From positions 124,001 to 188,000 of the forward strand of contig JASBTZ010000007.1 of NCBI GenBank assembly GCA_030148165.1: a DNA stretch of 64,000 bases, read 5' to 3'. Shown here in pieces: positions 46,123-54,353 of the stretch (position 1 is its first letter; the number at the start of each line of letters is the position of its first letter). Source of the DNA: Bacteroidota bacterium. GTDB taxonomy: Bacteria; Bacteroidota; Bacteroidia; Flavobacteriales_D; Crocinitomicaceae. The notes below the pieces were generated by a model. That model did no database searches, was not told the origin of the DNA, and worked only from the letters and a program-made list of their open reading frames with translations. Position numbers and translations under genes: made by a program.

Positions 46123-46920
46123 ATGAAATTATCAAAACCCAAATTCTTATTTTTGGGCGTGCGTATAATTAAAGGTGTTTTCGGACTCATTTGGAAGGTT
46201 TATATTGCCATTGCATTTACCTTCGCCGCGATCGTTATGTATCCGGTTGTTTTACCATTTTTATGGTCCGAAAAGAACAAGCGAAGAGCCTTCAAACTCT
46301 TTGTTTTCTGGAGTCGCCTCCTAAGTGTTCTTATTTTCACCTATGCACCAAAAGCCAAATTGAAAGATGTACCACAAGGGCCAAAGTTGATATTAGCGAA
46401 TCACATTTCCTATCTGGATATTTTCCTCATGTATCAAATTTTCCCCAATGAAAGGTTCCTGTTTCTAGGCAAAAGTGAGCTTCTTAAATACCCCTTGATC
46501 AAAACCTACTTTAAACATTACAACATTCCGGTTTATCGAGACACTCGAATTAAAGCCGCAAGATCTGTCATGGCAGCAGTCGATAAAATCGATAAGGGTT
46601 GGTCCATCATGATTTTCCCGGAAGGGCGTATTCCGGATGATAACAGACCGAGCTTGGTACCGTTTAAAAAAGGCGCATTTCAAATCGCTAAACTTTCCGG
46701 TATTCCAATTCTGCCTATGACTTTTTTAAATAATCATAAGCTGTTTTCGATTCCATCAGAATGGTTGGGCTCGGCTCATCCCGGCTTCTCAAAGTATGTT
46801 ATCCATCCATTAATTACTGCTGAGGAAGTGGAACGAATGGACATTGAAGAATTGAGTCAAAAGTGCTTTGACATCATTAATGAGCCAATTCTTCAAATGA
46901 CAAATAAATCAAAGCAATAA
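46123..46920 (+). CDS. plsC: 1-acyl-sn-glycerol-3-phosphate acyltransferase
   Basis: A 265-residue inner-membrane acyltransferase that converts lysophosphatidic acid to phosphatidic acid in phospholipid synthesis. An N-terminal hydrophobic segment (about 20-50) anchors it. The catalytic HX4D motif is NHISYLD (His94, Asp99), and the acceptor-binding motif FPEGRIP lies at about 165-171. IPVYRDTRIKAARS is the usual motif II region. It is followed by gatC 17 bp later, but gatC has its own promoter-like box in that gap. Confidence 0.9.
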   Translation: MKLSKPKFLFLGVRIIKGVFGLIWKVYIAIAFTFAAIVMYPVVLPFLWSEKNKRRAFKLFVFWSRLLSVLIFTYAPKAKLKDVPQGPKLILANHISYLDIFLMYQIFPNERFLFLGKSELLKYPLIKTYFKHYNIPVYRDTRIKAARSVMAAVDKIDKGWSIMIFPEGRIPDDNRPSLVPFKKGAFQIAKLSGIPILPMTFLNNHKLFSIPSEWLGSAHPGFSKYVIHPLITAEEVERMDIEELSQKCFDIINEPILQMTNKSKQ

Positions 46921-46922
46921 AC

Positions 46923-46930
46923 TATCTTTG
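46923..46930 (+). promoter_or_regulatory. -7 box directly before gatC (possible leaderless mRNA)
   Basis: TATCTTTG is a perfect TAnnTTTG box ending 7 bp before the gatC ATG at 46938. Transcription would start at or next to the start codon. A -33 TTTG is not clearly present at the right spacing. Confidence 0.45.
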
Positions 46931-46937
46931 TTTCGCG

Positions 46938-47228
46938 ATGAAGATCACAAACGAAATAATCGATCATATTGCCCACCTGGCTCGTTTGGAGTTTGAGGGT
47001 AAGGATAAGGATGCTATTCGGGAAGATATGGAGCGGATCATAACGTTTATGGATAAGCTACAGGAGCTTGACACAGAAAATGTGGAGCCGTTGATTTTTA
47101 TGACGGATGAGGTTAATCGTCTTCGGGAGGATAAAGCTGAAGTAACTGTTACCCATGAAGAGGCATTGAAAAACGCCCCGAAAAAGGACTCCGATTATTT
47201 CCGGATTCCGAAGGTTCTGGACAAATAG
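46938..47228 (+). CDS. gatC: Asp/Glu-tRNA amidotransferase subunit C
   Basis: A 96-residue GatC, the small subunit of the GatCAB amidotransferase, which converts Glu-tRNA(Gln) (and Asp-tRNA(Asn)) to the cognate amide form and stabilises GatA. The N-terminal hallmark is IDHIAHLARLEFEGKDKDAIREDMERI, with the linker LDTENVEPL and the C-terminal signature DYFRIPKVLDK. Length and motifs are normal. gatA and gatB are not in the window, as is common in Bacteroidota where the subunits are dispersed. Confidence 0.94.
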   Translation: MKITNEIIDHIAHLARLEFEGKDKDAIREDMERIITFMDKLQELDTENVEPLIFMTDEVNRLREDKAEVTVTHEEALKNAPKKDSDYFRIPKVLDK

Positions 47229-47277
47229 ATTCTTTGAATTGTTCAGCTAAAGTCCTGTTTTAAGAAAAAAATATCCC

Positions 47278-47391
47278 GTGGAAAATGATAAAAGTGGTGC
47301 CGCTATCGGAATGATATATAATCATGTTAAAATTGGTGGAGCAATTGGAATGGGCGTTGGCTTCCTGGCAATGGCTGCTGTCTGGGCCTAA
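47278..47391 (+). CDS. Possible 37-residue Gly-rich small membrane protein
   Basis: A short open frame with a GTG start and a 37-codon product whose middle carries a glycine-zipper-like hydrophobic segment (GGAIGMGVGFLAMAAVWA), consistent with one transmembrane helix. The codon pattern is protein-like and the stretch is otherwise without a gene, but there is no ATG and no clear ribosome site. It lies 49 bp after gatC on the same strand. It could be real but needs conservation evidence. Confidence 0.35.
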   Translation: MENDKSGAAIGMIYNHVKIGGAIGMGVGFLAMAAVWA

Positions 47392-47408
47392 TTACAAAAG
47401 CAAATAAA

Positions 47409-47428
47409 AAAGGGGGCTTCCCCCCTTT
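47409..47428 (-). terminator. Intrinsic terminator of the DUF4476 gene
   Basis: On the minus strand the stem AAAGGGGG-gaag-CCCCCTTT ends in a T run (TTTTTTATTTG). It lies just past the stop at 47434 and also faces transcription arriving from gatC. Confidence 0.85.
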
Positions 47429-47433
47429 CAAAT

Positions 47434-48570
47434 TTACTGTTCATTTATATAATTCTCAAGTGCTTCTTTGTCATCGGAGAAGTCAAAAACATCCATGAGC
47501 TGATAATAATCATTCTTGTTCAGACAATTGTGATAAGCGTATTTAACATAGGTCAATCGATCTTCTGAAAAGCTGAATAGTACAGCCAATTCTTCAATCT
47601 GACTCACCGTCAACGCTCGGTCTTTTGAAAACTGCTTTGCTACACGCATTTTGTCTTCCGCGAATGCTTCACTTTCAATAGCTTCCTTTGCATGGGCAAT
47701 CCCGGTTGCATCAACTGGAGTAAGGTGACCCATCGTTGATTCATTGTGTTGTGAGGATCCCGAACTGGCATCGGCCTTGTCTATCATAACATTTCCGCCG
47801 GAATAGGTCTGATTGTTCATTCCATTAACAGTCTCACTGGAACTAACAGAGCTTGTTGAAGTGATAGTTGTTGTTTCTGTATATGTCGTGGAGTTGGTTG
47901 AGCTCGAATTAATATTCACATCAGAATTAATGCTTTCTTGATTTCCCTGGTCGTTTACATTGATACTCGTAGACATTCCGGTCTCGCTTACACTTACATT
48001 CATTTCAACACTTTCACTCGAGCTTTCTCCTTCGTTAATGGTCGTGCTGTTTGACATTTCAGTACCACTTGAGCTGCTATTCATGTTAATATTGACATTG
48101 ACGTTTTCATCTTCTACCATTTCCGGTTCGGTTGATTCGGCAGTTGTGGTCGTTGTAACGGTAGTTGTTTCGGTTACGATTTCAGGCTTAGCTTCTGTGA
48201 TGTGATAATGTATGACCGTTTGATTTTGATCTTCTTGTGCCGATTGAAGAGGTGTTTCTGTAAAAAAGCGAAGTTTATACTTCCCCTTTTTCTCTACAAC
48301 ACGATACGTAATCAGGGTATCTTGTTTAACGATTAGGTTCTTCTCAATCACGAAAGAATTGTTGGGTCCTTCTATTCGAGCGTTGTAAAAATTATTCTCA
48401 AGACCCTGAATACGCAAATTAGATTCCGGTTGGTAATTCTGAAGAATGCCATTTAAAATGACATGAACAGGTTCACTTAAACTTGAGAAAATTACGATCT
48501 CTCCGTTGTTTTTCTGCCCGTAACTTAAGCTGGTTATAAGTAAGGCTGCGAATAATGTTAGGTTTTTCAT
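47434..48570 (-). CDS. Secreted DUF4476 protein with Ser/Thr/Asn-rich linker
   Basis: A 378-residue exported protein. A signal peptide (MKNLTLFAALLITSLSYG) is followed by a beta-rich domain (about 25-110, PVHVILNGILQN, KYKLRFFTETP). A long low-complexity section rich in Ser, Thr, Asn, Val and Glu spans about 130-275. The C-terminal ~95 residues are a DUF4476 domain (FAEDKMRVAKQFSKDRALTVSQI, YVKYAYHNCLNKNDYYQLMDVF). DUF4476 is a small helical domain of unknown function widespread in Bacteroidota secreted proteins. The linker suggests a flexible, possibly glycosylated periplasmic spacer. It has its own terminator. Confidence 0.85.
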   Translation of the reverse strand: MKNLTLFAALLITSLSYGQKNNGEIVIFSSLSEPVHVILNGILQNYQPESNLRIQGLENNFYNARIEGPNNSFVIEKNLIVKQDTLITYRVVEKKGKYKLRFFTETPLQSAQEDQNQTVIHYHITEAKPEIVTETTTVTTTTTAESTEPEMVEDENVNVNINMNSSSSGTEMSNSTTINEGESSSESVEMNVSVSETGMSTSINVNDQGNQESINSDVNINSSSTNSTTYTETTTITSTSSVSSSETVNGMNNQTYSGGNVMIDKADASSGSSQHNESTMGHLTPVDATGIAHAKEAIESEAFAEDKMRVAKQFSKDRALTVSQIEELAVLFSFSEDRLTYVKYAYHNCLNKNDYYQLMDVFDFSDDKEALENYINEQ

Positions 48571-48618
48571 TGCTTATTTATTTTTGCGGCAATTAGACAA
48601 TTTCCGTGCCACGCGTTA

Positions 48619-49668
48619 TTAGTGTTTCCAATTATAACTATCAATTTCTGAGACACATTTAGTAAGCAGGTTAATGCTTGCTTCAATGTCTTTTTTGTGA
48701 GCCATCTCAATTACCTGATGCAAATGCCTTGTAGGAATTGAAACAGCGCCGGCTATCGAACCGCCCTTTGTCATGCGCTGAATTCCGGCCGTATCTGTCC
48801 CTCCTGCTGTGAGAATTTCTGATTGCCATTTTATCTTGTGCTTGTCAGCTGTCTGCTTCATGTACTCTACCATACGATAATCACAGATCGTAGAGGCATC
48901 CATTATTTTAATAGCTGTTCCCTCTCCAAGTTTTGTGATCACCTCATGCGGTGAAGCACCGGGCAGATCGAAGGCAATGGTTGTGTCCAGTCCAAATCCA
49001 AAATCCGGATCAATCTTAAGGGCAGAAACGTTTGCCCCGCGAATCCCAACTTCTTCCTGAACTGTGAATACTCCGTATAAATCGTAAGGGATTTTTTTGT
49101 TCTTCAATTTGCGCAGCGTTTCGATCAATATAAATACGGCAAGTCGATTATCCAGTGATTTCCCATTGACACATTCACCCATCTCGATGAATTCACGTTC
49201 ACGCGTAATTGGATCACCAACCTTTACAAGCTTTTTCACTTCTTTGACTGGCAACCCTGTATCAATAAAGTAATCGGACAACTTGGCTACTTTTTGACGC
49301 TCTTCCTGAGACATGACATGAATTGGCTTCGATGCCATCACGCCGATTACATCTTTTTTACCGTGCACGATCACACGCTGTGCGGTGAGTGTTTTCGGGT
49401 CGAACCCACCGAGCGTATGAAAGCGGATAAACCCGTTGTCATCAATGTGTGTCACAATAAAGCCAATCTCGTCCATGTGTGCACCAATCATGACTTTTTT
49501 ATCAGTAGCACCCTTTTTGATGGCGTAAACATTTCCCATGTTGTCTACTTCCACTTCGTCAACAAGGGGTTTTACTTCCTTTATAACCAGGTCGCGAACT
49601 TTTTTCTCGAAACCGGGAGCTCCTGGAGTCGTGCAAATTGTATTGAGTAATTTGGTATTGATTGGCAT
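48619..49668 (-). CDS. M42 family metallo-aminopeptidase
   Basis: A 349-residue di-zinc aminopeptidase of the M42 family (PepA/FrvX/endoglucanase-like), a cytoplasmic tetrahedral enzyme that trims peptides. The expected residues are visible: His64 and Asp66 in IGAHMDEIGF, Asp173 in GKSLDNRLAV, catalytic Glu205 with Glu206 in FTVQEEVGIRGA, Asp228 in FGLDTT, and His315/His317 in IPTRHLHQ. The length is normal. The neighbours (DUF4476 and a putative zinc peptidase) are unrelated by operon structure. Confidence 0.93.
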   Translation of the reverse strand: MPINTKLLNTICTTPGAPGFEKKVRDLVIKEVKPLVDEVEVDNMGNVYAIKKGATDKKVMIGAHMDEIGFIVTHIDDNGFIRFHTLGGFDPKTLTAQRVIVHGKKDVIGVMASKPIHVMSQEERQKVAKLSDYFIDTGLPVKEVKKLVKVGDPITREREFIEMGECVNGKSLDNRLAVFILIETLRKLKNKKIPYDLYGVFTVQEEVGIRGANVSALKIDPDFGFGLDTTIAFDLPGASPHEVITKLGEGTAIKIMDASTICDYRMVEYMKQTADKHKIKWQSEILTAGGTDTAGIQRMTKGGSIAGAVSIPTRHLHQVIEMAHKKDIEASINLLTKCVSEIDSYNWKH

Positions 49669-49817
49669 ACTTACATTGTTTGTGCTTTAAATGTAAGAAT
49701 GATTTTGAATATGAGGCATGAGTTAAGCTCAGGTATAATTGCCCTGCTTGAGTTGATAAATTCAATTGCTTTCCGAACTTCTTAGCATGCTTTATTATTT
49801 AATGTTATATTTTATAT

Positions 49818-50414
49818 ATGTCTGTCAAGAAAAAATACAACGAGAAAGTATCACACAAATTCAGGGAGACAGCTGAACAGGCGCTTGATTTTTTTCCAGA
49901 GCTAGCTGATGAGGTAATTTACTTTAAGATCACAAATAAGATTAAAAAATCAGTTATGATTGCGCAACCATCCTTTTGGTCTTTGTTAAACCCATTCAAG
50001 CCAAGGGAATATGTGATAAAATCGAGTCCTGAAATGAAGTTTTCAAATGAATCATTTAAAATGGATGAACTACCTGAAAATGTTCTTAAGGGTTGGCTAG
50101 TTCATGAGCTGGGTCACATTATGGATTATCGTGATAGATCTTTCTTTGAATTGATTTGGTTTGGATTTGCGTATCTGAGCTCTCGAAAATTCATGGTGGG
50201 AGCTGAACGTCGGGCGGATGAAATTGCCATTTCACATGGAACAGGTGAATACATTTTAGCCACCAAGAATTTCATTTTAGACCATGCCTCGATTCGGGAA
50301 AAATATAAAGAACGAATACGTAAACTTTATATGTCTCCAGAGGAAGCAATGGAATTGATTAGTGAGATTTCTGAAGGAAAATCTCAAAATGCTCCAACTT
50401 CTCTTCATTCATGA
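49818..50414 (+). CDS. Small protein with HELGH zinc-peptidase-like motif
   Basis: A 198-residue cytoplasmic protein containing VHELGHIMDYRD (HELGH at 96-100), the HExxH zinc-binding motif, followed by ERRADEIAISHG near residue 135, which could supply the third ligand. No signal peptide is present. I do not recognise the family; a small metallopeptidase (gluzincin type) is plausible. Its last 56 bp overlap the end of the convergent GH3-like gene. A near-consensus TATATTTT lies just before the start. Confidence 0.7.
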   Translation: MSVKKKYNEKVSHKFRETAEQALDFFPELADEVIYFKITNKIKKSVMIAQPSFWSLLNPFKPREYVIKSSPEMKFSNESFKMDELPENVLKGWLVHELGHIMDYRDRSFFELIWFGFAYLSSRKFMVGAERRADEIAISHGTGEYILATKNFILDHASIREKYKERIRKLYMSPEEAMELISEISEGKSQNAPTSLHS

Positions 50415-51897
50415 CTCTGGGAATTTTCGTTTGGCCACCCCTCCCGGATAACTCTTCAGTGTAATTATAAAATTGCTCGTCTCTAACCAAAAACACCTCA
50501 GGTGCCGTCAAGTTGTTATTGCGTGCCTCGTTGTAAGATTTTAGGTGTTCTTTGAAGTAACTGTCCAGTTCGTTTCTAACACTTTCTGTGTCTAATTCGC
50601 TTAGCTTTTTATTTGAATGATCAAGACCCATATACCAACGATGCGTGTATTTATTTTCGGATTTAATTCCCGAAACAGTAAATTCAGGTATCATCACGCC
50701 GTATCTGTCTTCGATATACTTCGTCCCTTTCTGAAGATCTTCCACCGTTAACATTGAACCGGCAACATTCAGAAAATGTTTGGTGCGCCCTGTAATCTTT
50801 ATTTCAGCACGTTCTACATCAGCAAATTTTATTGTGTCTCCAATGCAATAGCGCCATGCTCCGCCAACCGAAGATATCAATAACACATATTCAACATCCT
50901 CCTGGACTTCTCCAATGTGAAGAGCCATTGAGTCTGGTTTTAATTGTCCTTGCGAATCGATATAATCTTCCTTGTGTTCAACAAATTCAAAATACAACGC
51001 TTCATCCGTAATAAGCTTCATAGCATCGGTCTCCGGCCTTTCCTGGAATGCAAGAAATCCCTCAGAGGCGAGATAAGTATCAATATAAATAAGGGGCTCT
51101 TTCAGCCACTTTTCGATGCTTTTTTGATGAGGTTTAAATGCTGTTCCTCCTGTTGCAAAAACCCTCAAACCAGGCCAAACGTCATGTATAGTGTCGACCT
51201 CGTTTGCCTTAACTATTCGTTCAAACACTTGCTCGACCCATGTTGGAATACCACTAACGGCGCCAATATCCCAATTAGGGGCCTCCTTCGCTATCAGGTC
51301 AATTTTCTTATCCCAATCATCAACAGACGCGATTTCTTCTCCAGGCTTGTATGTTCCTCTGAACCAAAATGGGATGGTACTAGCACTGATACCGCTAATT
51401 TGACCTTCTAAGTGGCCATTTTCAAGATTTAAATTTGTACTGCTCCCAAACATCAGGACTTCTTTTTCGAAGAACTCATCCGGTAGATCAAAGTTGTTTA
51501 GTGATAATATTTGTTTAATTCCCGCGCTTTTGATGGACTCGATCATATCATCAGTGACAGGTATACGCTTCTTCGCACCAGTTGTGCCAGAACTAACCGC
51601 GAAGTATTCAGGGCTGCCGGGCCAGGTAACATTAGGAGTGCCTTGAACTACTTTTTCCCAGCCTTCTTTAAATAGTTCATCATAATTAAAAACAGGTAAA
51701 TTTTTTCGAAATGCTTCTTGAGGATCTTCTGAATCTGCGATCTCTTTAAACCGGAATCGTTTGCCAAAAGTTGTGTCCTTTGCAGTTGTTAGCAGTTTTA
51801 ATAGTACTTTCTTCTGGGCTTCAATCGGTGATGGTTCATAACTTAACCCATCGCCAATACTGATTGCGGTCTTGATTAATTTTCCAATTAAAGGCAT
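50359..51897 (-). CDS. GH3 family acyl-adenylate/amide synthetase
   Basis: A 512-residue member of the GH3 family, related to plant auxin/jasmonate-amido synthetases of the ANL adenylating superfamily. The nucleotide-binding phrase YFAVSSGTTGAKKRIPVT (about 102-120) is the family P-loop-like motif; FATGGTAFKP, GAWRYCIGDTIKFAD and GRTKHFLNVAGSML are also typical. Plant homologues join amino acids to carboxylic-acid hormones; the substrates of the bacterial members are not established, so none is assigned. The length is near the usual 500-600. The 3' end overlaps the convergent HELGH gene by 56 bp, with no terminator between them. Confidence 0.9.
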   Translation of the reverse strand: MPLIGKLIKTAISIGDGLSYEPSPIEAQKKVLLKLLTTAKDTTFGKRFRFKEIADSEDPQEAFRKNLPVFNYDELFKEGWEKVVQGTPNVTWPGSPEYFAVSSGTTGAKKRIPVTDDMIESIKSAGIKQILSLNNFDLPDEFFEKEVLMFGSSTNLNLENGHLEGQISGISASTIPFWFRGTYKPGEEIASVDDWDKKIDLIAKEAPNWDIGAVSGIPTWVEQVFERIVKANEVDTIHDVWPGLRVFATGGTAFKPHQKSIEKWLKEPLIYIDTYLASEGFLAFQERPETDAMKLITDEALYFEFVEHKEDYIDSQGQLKPDSMALHIGEVQEDVEYVLLISSVGGAWRYCIGDTIKFADVERAEIKITGRTKHFLNVAGSMLTVEDLQKGTKYIEDRYGVMIPEFTVSGIKSENKYTHRWYMGLDHSNKKLSELDTESVRNELDSYFKEHLKSYNEARNNNLTAPEVFLVRDEQFYNYTEELSGRGGQTKIPRVMNEEKLEHFEIFLQKSH

Positions 51898-51998
51898 ATT
51901 ATAAAAAATAGCAGTTAGCCAAGAGTATTACAAGTAAGCGGGCATGTTTTCTGATAAAATCGATGCGCTTTCAAAGTAAATTACTCATCCTCATCACA

Positions 51999-52027
51999 TT
52001 GTGAAGCATTATAAAAAGCTAATTTTG
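51999..52027 (+). promoter_or_regulatory. Promoter directly before the SCO gene (possible leaderless mRNA)
   Basis: TTG (51999-52001), an 18-bp spacer and a perfect -7 box TAATTTTG (52020-52027) lie only 4 bp before the ATG at 52032. Transcription would begin at about the start codon. Confidence 0.6.
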
Positions 52028-52031
52028 TGGT

Positions 52032-52688
52032 ATGAATCGAATAATCTTTCTCCTGGGTTTTTTCGCAATAGGGGTTACTATTGTTTATTTCCTGATTAAA
52101 CCTGATGAGGAGGCATTACCGGTGATCAATCCGATAGATCTGGATAAAGAAATGGTTGATTCAGATATTGAAAGAATTGGCTACGGGCACATGATTGGAG
52201 ATTTTTCCTTTAGAAATCAGTACAACGAAATTATAACACAGGAGGAAGTTTCAGGAAAAGTATATGTCGCCGAGTATTTTTTTACCACCTGCACATCTAT
52301 TTGTCCGGTTATGAATAAGCAAATGCAGCGAATTCACGAAGTGTTCAAAGATGAAGATGATTTTCGAATATTAAGTTATACAGTTAACCCAAAAACGGAC
52401 ACGGTAGAACAAATGAAACGCTACGCGGACGAGCACGGAGCAAAAGATGACAAATGGCATTTCTTAACCGGGTCGAAAGAAGACCTATATAGCCTGGCTC
52501 GTAAATCGTACTTTGTATTAAAGCCTGCGGAAGCTCAAAACCTGGGTGATGCCGGGAGCGACTTTATCCACACAAACAATTTTGTGCTTGTAGATAGGGA
52601 GTCGAGAATCAGGGGGTATTACGATGGAACTTCTAAAGATGAAGTCTCGAAGCTCATACTTGACATAGATAGACTTTTGAAGGAATAG
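52032..52688 (+). CDS. SCO1/SenC family copper chaperone
   Basis: A 218-residue membrane-anchored thioredoxin-fold protein that delivers copper to the CuA centre of cytochrome c oxidase or acts as a thiol reductase. An N-terminal transmembrane segment (about 4-22) leaves the domain in the periplasm. The copper ligands are present: Cys87 and Cys91 in TTCTSICPV and His180 in DFIHTNNFVLVD. The length is normal. The stop adjoins the stop of the convergent xseB gene with no gap. No oxidase genes are in the window. Confidence 0.92.
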   Translation: MNRIIFLLGFFAIGVTIVYFLIKPDEEALPVINPIDLDKEMVDSDIERIGYGHMIGDFSFRNQYNEIITQEEVSGKVYVAEYFFTTCTSICPVMNKQMQRIHEVFKDEDDFRILSYTVNPKTDTVEQMKRYADEHGAKDDKWHFLTGSKEDLYSLARKSYFVLKPAEAQNLGDAGSDFIHTNNFVLVDRESRIRGYYDGTSKDEVSKLILDIDRLLKE

Positions 52689-52886
52689 CTACTCTTCTAA
52701 TTCTTTCAAAATCTCATTCACATCTTCTTCTGTTTCGGTCAACTTGGATTTACAGATCTTGATCAGTTCTGAAGCTCGCTTCACTTTTTTGCTTAGCTCA
52801 TCTACTGTAATTTCTCCTTCTTCGATATCGTTCACAATGGATTGAAGCTCCTCAAATGCTTCGGTATATTTCAATTTGTCACTCAT
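52689..52886 (-). CDS. xseB: Exodeoxyribonuclease VII small subunit
   Basis: A 65-residue XseB that assembles with XseA into exonuclease VII, which degrades single-stranded DNA. The family pattern is clear: KYTEAFEELQSIVNDIEEGEITVDELSKKVKRASELIKICKSKL, a coiled-coil helical hairpin. Its ATG overlaps the end of xseA by 8 bp, which indicates coupled translation and keeps the subunits in ratio. Confidence 0.94.
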   Translation of the reverse strand: MSDKLKYTEAFEELQSIVNDIEEGEITVDELSKKVKRASELIKICKSKLTETEEDVNEILKELEE

Positions 52887-54270
52887 TTTCTCTATTTCTT
52901 TTTGTAATTACTTCTGAAGCTAGTATGTGTCTATCGCTAATCGTTTCGATTTCATCACCCTTATTAAGAGCTGAAACATCGCGGATCAATTTACCCTTAA
53001 ATGTAGTAATAGTATAACCTCGTTTCAACACGTTCACTGGATCCATTAATTTGATTGACTTTTCAAGTTGACTCAGCATCACCCCGTTATCCTGAATAGC
53101 TCGAAGTGAAAGGTGATTCAGATTCCTATTTGATGTTTTCAACTCAGAATTATTCTCGCTGATAAGGATACTGCTACTGTGCATGAGCTCACGCCGTATG
53201 CTGAGCATGGCTTTCTTCCATTCCATGAAACTGAACTTTGTTCCACTTTTGATCAAACCGGCTAATTCTGATATATGATGGCGGTCTTGCCTGACCCGTT
53301 GATTGGTAACGTGATTCAACCCGACGCTGGCCCTATTTAATAAGTGCTTATTCTCTGAAAGGATTTGTAAACTATTAGCTCGGATGGTCTTTACTGCATC
53401 TTTTAATGGAACAGAGAAATTGTGGAACGCCTGGATCAGGAACTCGCCCAACTCTGTCGGTGTAATGGCGTTGCGATAAGCGATCATTTCTGCTACAGTT
53501 AAATTCGTAGAGTGTCCAATTCCTGTGAGAACCGGCAAGGGGAATGAAGCGATGGCCTTACACAATTCATAGTTGTTGTAGCATGAGAGACCTACCTCGC
53601 CACCACCTCCTCTAACAATGACGACCACATCGAAATGTTCTTTCACTTTTTCGATCTTACTCAATGCAGTAATGATTGAATGAGCGGCAAGGTCTCCCTG
53701 TAAGTAGGAAGGAAATAACATCTTAAAAAAGGAATAACCCCATTCATTCTGCTCCAGCACCTGATTGAAGTCGGAAAGCCCTTTGCTTGAATCCGCTGAA
53801 ATTACAGCGATCCGCTTTGGTAAAAGCGGAAAATCCAGAAGCTGATTAGCATTAATTAGCCCTTGCTCTTTGAGCTTCTTAAGTGTTTCCAGCCGTTCCT
53901 TATGAATTTCACCAAGGGTGTAGTTTGGATCAATATCCATAATCTGGAGGCTCATTCCATACATTTCGTGAAAGCTTACTTTAACCAACATAAGCAGTGT
54001 TGTGTCCTCCTTTAATGGCTCTTTTACCACCTCTATAAATCGTTGGTTGATCTTTTCGAAGTTATGATTCCAAATAGACCCGCTCATTTGCGCAACAACT
54101 TTACCGTCTTCTTTTTGGAGTAACTCCGGGAAGCAGTGACCGCTGGGATATCGATTGAGTTTGTGCATTTCCGCCTTAACCCAATACGTACGCTGATAGC
54201 GTTCTTCAATGGTCTTTCGGATCGAAGAAACCACCTGCTTAAGGGTAAATATTTGTTGTTGATCAGACAC
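52879..54270 (-). CDS. xseA: Exodeoxyribonuclease VII large subunit
   Basis: A 463-residue catalytic subunit of exonuclease VII. An N-terminal OB-fold (about 5-105, WVKAEMHKLNRYPSGHCFPELL) is followed by the catalytic domain with ISADSSKGLSDFNQVL (about 154-169) and VVIVRGGGGEVGLSCYNNYELCKAI, then TGIGHSTN. Most XseA proteins have GHETD at the last position; here it reads GHSTN, so the usual acidic residues are replaced by Ser and Asn, possibly a lineage feature. The C-terminal part is a long coiled coil ending with the KRGYTITTFKGKLIRDVSALNKGDEI motif. Divergent from pgk. Confidence 0.92.
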   Translation of the reverse strand: MSDQQQIFTLKQVVSSIRKTIEERYQRTYWVKAEMHKLNRYPSGHCFPELLQKEDGKVVAQMSGSIWNHNFEKINQRFIEVVKEPLKEDTTLLMLVKVSFHEMYGMSLQIMDIDPNYTLGEIHKERLETLKKLKEQGLINANQLLDFPLLPKRIAVISADSSKGLSDFNQVLEQNEWGYSFFKMLFPSYLQGDLAAHSIITALSKIEKVKEHFDVVVIVRGGGGEVGLSCYNNYELCKAIASFPLPVLTGIGHSTNLTVAEMIAYRNAITPTELGEFLIQAFHNFSVPLKDAVKTIRANSLQILSENKHLLNRASVGLNHVTNQRVRQDRHHISELAGLIKSGTKFSFMEWKKAMLSIRRELMHSSSILISENNSELKTSNRNLNHLSLRAIQDNGVMLSQLEKSIKLMDPVNVLKRGYTITTFKGKLIRDVSALNKGDEIETISDRHILASEVITKRNRENE

Positions 54271-54325
54271 GAATTAAAGATAATCTAAATAAGACTTCGA
54301 AGGGGATAACTGTGCACAAAGTTGC

Positions 54326-54333
54326 TAACTTTG
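54326..54333 (+). promoter_or_regulatory. -7 promoter box of pgk
   Basis: TAACTTTG is a perfect TAnnTTTG box, 20 bp before the pgk ATG. The -33 element is not clear (TTCG at about the right distance). Confidence 0.5.
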
Positions 54334-54353
54334 CCACAGCAAAATAATTCGAG

